DNA of 40,074 nt, from NCBI GenBank assembly GCA_035651815.1, contig DASRFB010000108.1, positions 1-40,074 of the forward strand, in the 5' to 3' direction. Positions 33,775 to 40,074 of this stretch are shown here, in pieces. The notes under the pieces were generated by a model. That model was not told the DNA's origin. It saw only the letters and a program-made list of their open reading frames with translations, and made no database searches. Position 1 is the first letter of the stretch, and each line of letters begins with the position of its first letter. The position numbers and the translations under genes are program-made. This DNA is from VBDM01 sp035651815 (GTDB lineage Bacteria; Pseudomonadota; Gammaproteobacteria; Burkholderiales; SG8-39).

Positions 33775-35493
33775 ATGTCGAATGCAGCAACCGCAGTGGC
33801 TCCCCAACAGGAAAACTTCGCCGCGATGTTCGAGGAAAGCCTCACGCGCAAGGAGATGCGCACGGGCGAGGTCATTACTGCGGAAGTGGTGCGCGTCGAC
33901 GTCAACTACGTCGTCGTGAACGCGGGTCTGAAATCCGAGAGCTTCATCGCGATCGAGGAGTTCAAGAACGACCGCGGCGAGGTCGAGGTCAAGCCGGGCG
34001 ACTTCACCAGCGTCGCCATCGAGGCGCTCGAGGACGGCTACGGCGAGACGCGCCTGTCGCGCGACAAGGCCAAGCGCCTCGCGGCATGGATGGACCTCGA
34101 GAAGGCGCTCGAGAACGGCTCGCTCGTGAAGGGCGTGATCTCGGGCAAGGTCAAGGGCGGCCTCACGGTCATGACGAACGGCATCCGCGCGTTCCTGCCC
34201 GGGTCGCTGGTCGACATCCGCCCGGTCAAGGACACCACTCCGTACGAAGGCAAGGAGATGGAGTTCAAGGTCATCAAGCTCGACCGCAAGAGGAACAACG
34301 TGGTCGTGTCGCGCCGCGCCGTGCTGGAAGCCTCGCAGGGCGCCGAGCGCGAGGCGCTGCTCGCGTCGCTGCAGGAAGGGGCGACGGTCAAGGGCATCGT
34401 CAAGAACATCACCGACTACGGCGCGTTCGTCGACCTGGGCGGCATCGACGGGCTGCTCCACATCACCGACCTCGCGTGGCGCCGCGTGAAGCATCCCTCC
34501 GAGGTGCTCTCGGTGGGCGACGAGGTGCAGGCCAAGGTGCTCAAGTTCGACACCGAGAAGAACCGAGTGTCGCTCGGTCTCAAGCAGCTCGGCGAGGACC
34601 CGTGGGTGGGCCTCTCGCGCCGCTACCCGCCGGGAACGCGCCTGTTCGGCAAGGTCACCAACCTCACCGACTACGGCGCGTTCGTCGAGGTCGAGCAGGG
34701 CATCGAGGGCCTGGTGCACGTGTCCGAGATGGACTGGACCAACAAGAACGTGCATCCGTCCAAGGTGGTGCAGCTCGGCGACGAGGTCGAGGTCATGATC
34801 CTCGAGATCGACGAGGAGCGCCGCCGCATCTCCCTCGGGATGAAGCAGTGCATGCCGAACCCGTGGGAAGAGTTCGCGATGAACTTCAAGAAGGGCGACA
34901 AGGTGAAGGGCCAGATCAAGTCGATCACCGACTTCGGCATCTTCATCGGGCTGCAGGGCGGCATCGACGGGCTGGTGCACCTGTCCGACCTGTCGTGGAG
35001 CACGCCCGGCGAAGAGGCCGTGCGCCAGTTCAAGAAGGGCGAGGAGGCCGAGGCCGTCGTCCTCTCGATCGACGTCGAGCGCGAGCGGATCTCGCTCGGC
35101 ATCAAGCAGCTCGAGGGCGACCCGTTCAACAACTTCATCGCCGGTCATGAAAAAGGAAAGCTCGTCTCCGGTACGGTGAAGTCGGTCGACGCCAAGGGCG
35201 CCGTGATCGGGCTCGCCGGCGACATCGAGGGCTACCTGCGCGCCTCCGAGATCGCGCGCGACCGCGTCGAGGACGCGCGCACGCACATGAAGGAGGGCGA
35301 CAAGGTCACCGCGATGGTGATCAACGTCGACCGCAAGAACCGCACGATCAACCTCTCGATCAAGGCGAAAGACATGGCCGAGGAGAACGAGGCCATGGCG
35401 AAGCTGCAGAGCGAGAGCGCGGCCAGCGCGGGCAGCACCAATCTGGGCGCCTTGCTGAAGGCGAAGCTCGACAAACAGAACGCGCAGCAATAG
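33775..35493 (+). CDS. rpsA: 30S ribosomal protein S1
   Basis: This 572-aa protein has six S1 RNA-binding motifs (from about residues 31, 115, 202, 287, 374 and 462); ITDYGAFVDLGGIDGLLHIT, LTDYGAFVEVEQGIEGLVHV and ITDFGIFIGLQGGIDGLVHL mark motifs three to five. ENFAAMFEESL is the usual beginning. ATG 33775 is chosen over 33718, whose extra residues (Arg-rich) come from leader DNA. It binds mRNA leaders on the ribosome. It is followed by ihfB, as in E. coli. Confidence 0.98.
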   Translation: MSNAATAVAPQQENFAAMFEESLTRKEMRTGEVITAEVVRVDVNYVVVNAGLKSESFIAIEEFKNDRGEVEVKPGDFTSVAIEALEDGYGETRLSRDKAKRLAAWMDLEKALENGSLVKGVISGKVKGGLTVMTNGIRAFLPGSLVDIRPVKDTTPYEGKEMEFKVIKLDRKRNNVVVSRRAVLEASQGAEREALLASLQEGATVKGIVKNITDYGAFVDLGGIDGLLHITDLAWRRVKHPSEVLSVGDEVQAKVLKFDTEKNRVSLGLKQLGEDPWVGLSRRYPPGTRLFGKVTNLTDYGAFVEVEQGIEGLVHVSEMDWTNKNVHPSKVVQLGDEVEVMILEIDEERRRISLGMKQCMPNPWEEFAMNFKKGDKVKGQIKSITDFGIFIGLQGGIDGLVHLSDLSWSTPGEEAVRQFKKGEEAEAVVLSIDVERERISLGIKQLEGDPFNNFIAGHEKGKLVSGTVKSVDAKGAVIGLAGDIEGYLRASEIARDRVEDARTHMKEGDKVTAMVINVDRKNRTINLSIKAKDMAEENEAMAKLQSESAASAGSTNLGALLKAKLDKQNAQQ

Positions 35494-35521
35494 CGCTCCG
35501 GAACCCGCGGGAGGGTCACGC

Positions 35522-35803
<282 letters not shown>

Positions 35804-35823
35804 GACCGGTGGGCATCACGCGG

Positions 35824-35858
35824 CGGCGGCATCGGCGAGATGCCGCCGTTTGCGTTTG
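35824..35858 (+). terminator. Terminator between ihfB and lapA
   Basis: CGGCGGCATC (35824-35833) and GATGCCGCCG (35839-35848) are perfect complements around a 5-nt loop and are followed by the T-rich TTTGCGTTTG. The T-tract is interrupted, so it may be partial, letting some transcripts pass into lapA. Confidence 0.7.
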
Positions 35859-35872
35859 AGAGACAGCGCCAA

Positions 35873-36157
35873 ATGAAGATCGTCGCGTGGGTGTTCTGGC
35901 TGCTCGTGTTCGCGGCGCTGCTGCTGTTCGCCTTGCGCAACACCGATCCCGTGACGGTGCGGTTCTACCTCGACGCCGACTGGGAGGGCCCGCTGGTGCT
36001 GGCGCTGCTCGCGTTCTTCGCGCTCGGCGTGGTGTGCGGCGTGCTGGCCTGCACGTCGCGCCTGCTGCGGCAGCGGCGCGAGATCGTCGGTCTCAAGCGC
36101 GAGCTGCGCGCGCGCTCGGCGGACCGTGCCCCGGGGCCCCCGGAAGCGGCGGTGTGA
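35873..36157 (+). CDS. lapA: LapA-domain (DUF1049) membrane protein, 94 aa
   Basis: Two membrane helices (about residues 3-21 and 42-66) flank the conserved LRNTDPVTVRFY segment; a basic cytoplasmic helix (LLRQRREIVGLKRELRARSA) ends the protein. That is the LapA/YciS pattern. LapA works with LapB in control of lipopolysaccharide synthesis. ATG 35873 begins at MKIVAWVFWLLVF; the frame opens 33 bp earlier, but those codons lie on the terminator stem. lapB starts 6 bp later. Confidence 0.9.
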   Translation: MKIVAWVFWLLVFAALLLFALRNTDPVTVRFYLDADWEGPLVLALLAFFALGVVCGVLACTSRLLRQRREIVGLKRELRARSADRAPGPPEAAV

Positions 36158-36163
36158 GCGGCG

Positions 36164-37348
36164 ATGGACTTCACCGATTTCCAGCTCTGGTGGCTGTTCG
36201 GTTTCGCCCTGTTCTTCGGCCTGGGCTGGCTCGCCGCGCGGATCGACATCAAGCACCTGCTCTCGGAGTCGAAGCAGCTCCCGCGCTCGTACTTCCGCGG
36301 TTTGAACTTTCTTCTCAACGAGCAGCCCGACAAGGCGATCGAGGCGTTCATCGAGGTCGTGAAGGTGGACCCGGAGACGATCGAGCTGCACTTCGCGCTG
36401 GGGAGCCTGTTCCGGCGGCGCGGCGAGACCGAGCGCGCGATCCGCATGCACAGGAACCTGCTCGAGCGCTCGGACATGGGGCAGGACCAGCGGCTGCATG
36501 CGATGATCGAGCTCGGCCAGGACTATCTCAAGGCCGGGCTGCTCGACCGCGCCGAGGACGTGTTCGTCAAGCTGAAGGACTCGACGCATCGCCCGGCGGC
36601 GCTCAAGTTCCTGCTCGAGATCTACCAGCAGGAGAAGGACTGGCTGCAGGCGACCGAGATCGCGCGCGAGCTGGAGAAGGACACGGGCGAGTCGTGGCAG
36701 AAGGAGATCGCCAACTACTATTGCGAGCTCGCGGCCTCGGAGGCGACGCACTCGCGTCCCGAGGAGGCGAGGCGCTACCTCGGCGAGGCGCTCGCGGTGC
36801 ACCGCAAGTGCGTGCGCGCGAACATCGTCCTGGGCGACATCACGCTGGCCGCGGGCGACCCCGCGGGAGCGATCGAGGCATGGAAGCGCATCGAGCAGCA
36901 GAATCCGGTCTACCTCGCGCTGGTCGCGCAGCGGCTGCTCGAGGCGTACCGGGCGCTCGGGCGCCCGGGCGAGGGCCTGACGCTGCTGCGCGGGTGGCTC
37001 TCGGCGTGGCCTTCGCTCGACCTGCTCGACGTCGCGTTCCAGTCGACGCTCGAGATCGAGGGCACCGAGGCCGCGTACAAGCTGGTGAAGGACGAGCTGC
37101 GCCGCAACCAGACGCTGCTCGGCCTCGACAAGCTGCTCGAGGCGCAAATCCTGGTCGCGCCGCCGGAGCGTCGCAACGACCTCGAGCTGGTGCGCAACCT
37201 CGTGCACAGCCACACCCGGCGCCTGGCGCGCTACAAATGCGAGAACTGCGGCTTCAAGGCGCGGCAGTTCTACTGGCACTGTCCCGCGTGCGGCGGGTGG
37301 GAGACGTATCCGCCGAAGCGGACCGAGGAAACTGACCTGACACCATGA
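36164..37348 (+). CDS. lapB: Lipopolysaccharide assembly protein LapB (YciM)
   Basis: This 394-aa protein has an N-terminal membrane helix (about 7-26), a series of TPR repeats (about 45-350; LNFLLNEQPDKAIEAFIEVV is the first) and a C-terminal rubredoxin-like metal site with CENCG and CPACGG. In E. coli LapB presents LpxC to FtsH and so limits LPS synthesis. All parts are intact. Location behind lapA is conserved. The stop overlaps the ugd start by 4 bp (ATGA). Confidence 0.96.
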   Translation: MDFTDFQLWWLFGFALFFGLGWLAARIDIKHLLSESKQLPRSYFRGLNFLLNEQPDKAIEAFIEVVKVDPETIELHFALGSLFRRRGETERAIRMHRNLLERSDMGQDQRLHAMIELGQDYLKAGLLDRAEDVFVKLKDSTHRPAALKFLLEIYQQEKDWLQATEIARELEKDTGESWQKEIANYYCELAASEATHSRPEEARRYLGEALAVHRKCVRANIVLGDITLAAGDPAGAIEAWKRIEQQNPVYLALVAQRLLEAYRALGRPGEGLTLLRGWLSAWPSLDLLDVAFQSTLEIEGTEAAYKLVKDELRRNQTLLGLDKLLEAQILVAPPERRNDLELVRNLVHSHTRRLARYKCENCGFKARQFYWHCPACGGWETYPPKRTEETDLTP

Positions 37349-38682
37349 AGATCACTGTAAACGGCACCGGCTACGTCGGGCTCGTCACGGGCGCGTGCCT
37401 CGCCGAGGTGGGGAACGACGTCCTTTGCCTTGACATCGACGAGCGCAAGATCCGCGTCCTCAACGAAGGCGGGATTCCGATTTACGAGCCGGGGCTGGAA
37501 GCCGTCGTCAAGCGCAACCGCGCCGTCGGGCGCCTGAGCTTCACCACCGGCATCGAGGAAGCGGTCGCGTTCGGTACGGTGCAGATCATCGCGGTCGGCA
37601 CGCCGCCGGGCGAGGACGGCTCGGCCGACCTCTCGCACGTGGTCGAGGCGGCGCGCAACATCGGCCGGCACATGGACGGCTACCGGCTCGTCGTCGACAA
37701 GTCCACCGTGCCGGTCGGCACCGCCGACCAGGTGCGCAAGGCGGTCGCCGAGGAGCTCGCGCGCCGCGGCGCCAAGCACCCGTTCTCGGTCGTCTCGAAC
37801 CCGGAGTTTCTCAAGGAGGGCGCCGCGGTCGAGGACTTCATGCGCCCCGACCGCATCGTCATCGGCAGCGACGATGAGGAATCGACGCGCCTGATGCGCG
37901 ACCTGTACGCGCCGTTCCAGCGCAACCACGACCGCATCATCGTCATGGATGCGCGCTCCGCGGAGCTCACCAAGTACGCGGCCAACGCGATGCTCGCGAC
38001 GCGCATCTCCTTCATGAACGAGATCGCCAACCTCGCGGAGAAGCTCGGCGCCGACGTCGAGCACGTGCGCAAGGGGATCGGCGCCGATCCGCGCATCGGC
38101 TATCACTTCCTCTACCCCGGAGCGGGCTACGGCGGCTCGTGCTTCCCGAAGGACGTGAAGGCGCTGCTGCACACGGCGGGCGAGGCGGGCGGGTCGCTGC
38201 CCATCCTCGAGGCGGTCGAGGAGACGAACGCGCGGCAGAAGGAGGTGCTCGGCGCGAAGATCGCGAGGCGCTTCGGCGGCACCGTGCGCGGGAAGCGGAT
38301 CGCGCTTTGGGGCCTGGCGTTCAAGCCGAACACGAACGACATGCGCGAGGCGCCGAGCCGCGTGCTCGTCGAGCAGCTGCTCGCCGCCGGTGCGACCGTG
38401 CGCGCGTACGACCCGATCGCGATCCCCGAGGCGAAGCATCTCTACGCGGGACGCTCGGGGATCGATTTCGCCGACTCGCCGCTCGCGGCGCTCGACGGCG
38501 CCGACGTGCTCGCCATCATCACCGAGTGGACCGAGTTCCGCAGCCCGGACTTCGACGCCATCAAGGCGCGGCTGAAGACGCCGGCCGTCTTCGACGGCCG
38601 CAACCTCTACGATCCCGAGCAGGTCGCGCGCCACGGGCTGGAGTACTATCCGATCGGAAGAAAGGTCAGGCAGCGGGCATGA
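37345..38682 (+). CDS. ugd: UDP-glucose 6-dehydrogenase
   Basis: This 445-aa enzyme oxidises UDP-glucose to UDP-glucuronate for envelope sugars. The NAD motif NGTGYVGLVTGACLAE is at 6-21, SNPEFLKEGAAVEDF is present, and catalytic Cys266 is in YGGSCFPKD. KPNTNDMREAPS marks the C-terminal UDP-binding domain. The start overlaps lapB and the stop overlaps rfaE1, both by ATGA. The product is a precursor for lipid A or capsule sugars; which one is not shown here. Confidence 0.96.
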   Translation: MKITVNGTGYVGLVTGACLAEVGNDVLCLDIDERKIRVLNEGGIPIYEPGLEAVVKRNRAVGRLSFTTGIEEAVAFGTVQIIAVGTPPGEDGSADLSHVVEAARNIGRHMDGYRLVVDKSTVPVGTADQVRKAVAEELARRGAKHPFSVVSNPEFLKEGAAVEDFMRPDRIVIGSDDEESTRLMRDLYAPFQRNHDRIIVMDARSAELTKYAANAMLATRISFMNEIANLAEKLGADVEHVRKGIGADPRIGYHFLYPGAGYGGSCFPKDVKALLHTAGEAGGSLPILEAVEETNARQKEVLGAKIARRFGGTVRGKRIALWGLAFKPNTNDMREAPSRVLVEQLLAAGATVRAYDPIAIPEAKHLYAGRSGIDFADSPLAALDGADVLAIITEWTEFRSPDFDAIKARLKTPAVFDGRNLYDPEQVARHGLEYYPIGRKVRQRA

Positions 38683-39644
38683 ACGCGAAGGAACGACCCA
38701 GCAGCTTCGATCCGTCCGCGCTCGGGCGGGCGCGCGTGCTCGTCGTCGGGGACGCGATGCTCGACCGCTACTGGTTCGGCGAAGTGACGCGCATCTCGCC
38801 CGAGGCGCCCGTTCCGATCGTCAAGTTCGTGCGCGCCGAGGAACAGCCGGGCGGCGCGGCCAACGTCGCGCGCAACGCCGCCGCGCTCGGCGCGAAGGTG
38901 TCGCTGCTCTCGGTGATCGGCGACGACGAGCCGGGCGGCACGCTCAAGCAGCTGGTCGAGCGCGACGGAGTCACGGCGTGCCTGCACCGCGACGGCTCGA
39001 TCAGGACCACGGTGAAGCTGCGCATGATCGGCGGCGCGCGCCGCCAGCAGCTGCTGCGCGTCGACTTCGAGACGCCGCCGAGCCGCGAGGTGCTGCTCGA
39101 CAAGCTCGCCGACTACCGGCGGCTGCTCTCGGACTGCGAGGTCGTCATCCTGTCCGACTACGGCAAGGGCGGGCTGACTCACATTGCGCAGATGGTCCAG
39201 GCCGCGAGAGCGCAGAACAAGATCGTGCTGGTCGATCCCAAGGGACACGACTACTCGCGCTACGAGGGCGCGAGCGTCGTCACGCCCAACCGCGACGAGC
39301 TGGCGCAGGTGGTCGGTCCCTGGGCCGACGACGCCGAGCTCGCCGACAAGGCGCGCGCGCTGCGCGCGAAGCTCAAGCTCGGCGCGCTGCTCGTCACCCT
39401 GGGCGAGAAGGGGATGACGCTGTTCCAGGCCGACACGATGCTGCACGAGCCGGCCATGGTGCACGAGGTCTCGGACGTGAGCGGCGCGGGCGACACCGTC
39501 ATCGCGACGCTCGGCGTGATGCTCGCGGTCGGCACGCCGCTCGAGGACGCGATGCGCATCGCCAATTCGGCGGCGGGCGTGAAGGTCACCAAGTTCGGCG
39601 CGACGGTGGTGCGCCCCGACGAGCTGATGGCGGCGCTGTCGTGA
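38679..39644 (+). CDS. rfaE1: D-glycero-beta-D-manno-heptose-7-phosphate kinase (HldE N-terminal type)
   Basis: This 321-aa PfkB/ribokinase-type protein has ISPEAPVPIVKF, GGAANVARNAAALGA and the catalytic DVSGAGDTVIA near the end. It phosphorylates heptose 7-phosphate at C1 for ADP-heptose synthesis. The adenylyltransferase domain of bifunctional HldE is absent, so a separate rfaE2/hldC must exist elsewhere, as is common in Betaproteobacteria. The start overlaps ugd (ATGA) and the stop overlaps hldD (GTGA). Confidence 0.95.
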   Translation: MNAKERPSSFDPSALGRARVLVVGDAMLDRYWFGEVTRISPEAPVPIVKFVRAEEQPGGAANVARNAAALGAKVSLLSVIGDDEPGGTLKQLVERDGVTACLHRDGSIRTTVKLRMIGGARRQQLLRVDFETPPSREVLLDKLADYRRLLSDCEVVILSDYGKGGLTHIAQMVQAARAQNKIVLVDPKGHDYSRYEGASVVTPNRDELAQVVGPWADDAELADKARALRAKLKLGALLVTLGEKGMTLFQADTMLHEPAMVHEVSDVSGAGDTVIATLGVMLAVGTPLEDAMRIANSAAGVKVTKFGATVVRPDELMAALS

Positions 39645-40074
39645 GCCACTACGTCGTGACCGGAGCCGCCGGCTTCATCGGCTCGAACCTCGTGCGCGCG
39701 CTGAACGCGCGCGGCGAGACCGACATCGTCGCGGTCGACGATCTGACCCGGGGCGACAAGTACCGCAACCTGGTCGACTGCACGATCTCCGACTTCCTCG
39801 ACAAGCGGGATTTTCTCGAGCGCCTGGCGCGCGGCGATTTCGAGGGCGCGGTCGACGCGGTCTTCCACCAGGGCGCGTGCACCGTCACCACCGAGACCGA
39901 CGGGCGCTACATGATGGAGAACAACTACCGCTGCTCGCTCGCGCTGCTCGACTTCTGCCTCGAGGAGGAGGTGCCGCTGATCTACGCGTCGTCGGCCGCG
40001 GTCTACGGCGCGAGCACGACCTTCCGCGAGGACCCGGCGTTCGAGGCGCCGCTCAACGTCTACGGTTATTCCAA
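39641..40074 (+). CDS. hldD: ADP-L-glycero-D-manno-heptose 6-epimerase, 5' part only
   Basis: GTG 39641 overlaps the rfaE1 stop. The visible 144 residues have the NADP motif VTGAAGFIGSN (6-16), VDDLTRGDKYRNL, the FHQGACTVTTETDG segment typical of HldD/RfaD, and YASSAAVYGAS. The window ends inside the gene (YGYS is about to give the YxxxK site). It makes the final ADP-heptose isomer for LPS inner core, matching its neighbour rfaE1. Confidence 0.96.
   Translation, partial: MSHYVVTGAAGFIGSNLVRALNARGETDIVAVDDLTRGDKYRNLVDCTISDFLDKRDFLERLARGDFEGAVDAVFHQGACTVTTETDGRYMMENNYRCSLALLDFCLEEEVPLIYASSAAVYGASTTFREDPAFEAPLNVYGYS

Overview
The window is chromosomal DNA from a very GC-rich betaproteobacterium, probably related to Burkholderiales or Nitrosomonadales. 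Three things point there. The tmRNA encodes the tag ANDERFALAA, which is usual in Betaproteobacteria. The gene order ompA-gyrA-serC-serA-pheA-hisC-tyrA-aroA-cmk-rpsA-ihfB-lapA-lapB-ugd-rfaE1-hldD is the classic betaproteobacterial order. There is also an orphan Bug-type (tripartite tricarboxylate) binding protein.

Region 1 (1-13160) is accessory and mixed. It starts with the C-terminal end of a hybrid histidine kinase (REC-Hpt). Next come two small genes and a heavily structured 3' region that looks like a small RNA on the minus strand, then kup (K+ uptake) and a small zinc-ribbon protein divergent from an orphan membrane histidine kinase. These are followed by a Bug binding protein with a VOC-fold protein, a REC-PAS-GGDEF-EAL cyclic-di-GMP protein, and a secreted GDSL esterase. 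A MetE/UROD-like protein is translationally coupled to a membrane-anchored TAXI-type binding protein.

Region 2 (13174-18434) holds ssrA (tmRNA) and a signalling cluster with visible decay. A PAS-PAS-GAF-LuxR regulator runs tail to tail into a REC-GAF-GGDEF-EAL protein that is preceded by a stand-alone LuxR helix-turn-helix. Three gene remnants surround these: the end of an EAL domain, a LuxR end and a methyltransferase.

Region 3 (18421-23593, all minus strand) contains a DUF1330 protein, gph and ubiG (an operon), two OmpA-family genes, an MtaD/TRZ-type deaminase and a third OmpA-family lipoprotein.

Region 4 (23730-40074, all plus strand) is a long collinear housekeeping array. It covers DNA gyrase A, serine synthesis (serC, serA), the aromatic amino acid branch (pheA, hisC, tyrA, aroA), cmk-rpsA, ihfB, LPS assembly control (lapA, lapB), and nucleotide-sugar/heptose synthesis (ugd, rfaE1, hldD, the last cut by the window end). 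Many junctions overlap by a few bases (ATGA or GTGA), so they are probably translationally coupled.

The most interesting signals outside the standard genes are four. The first is a candidate small RNA at about 1144-1331 with an anti-Shine-Dalgarno loop. The second is a recurring TANNNT box 5-6 nt before start codons that lack a Shine-Dalgarno, which suggests leaderless mRNAs. The third is the decayed EAL, LuxR and methyltransferase pieces. The fourth is a dispersed repeat that supplies the stop codon of gph.
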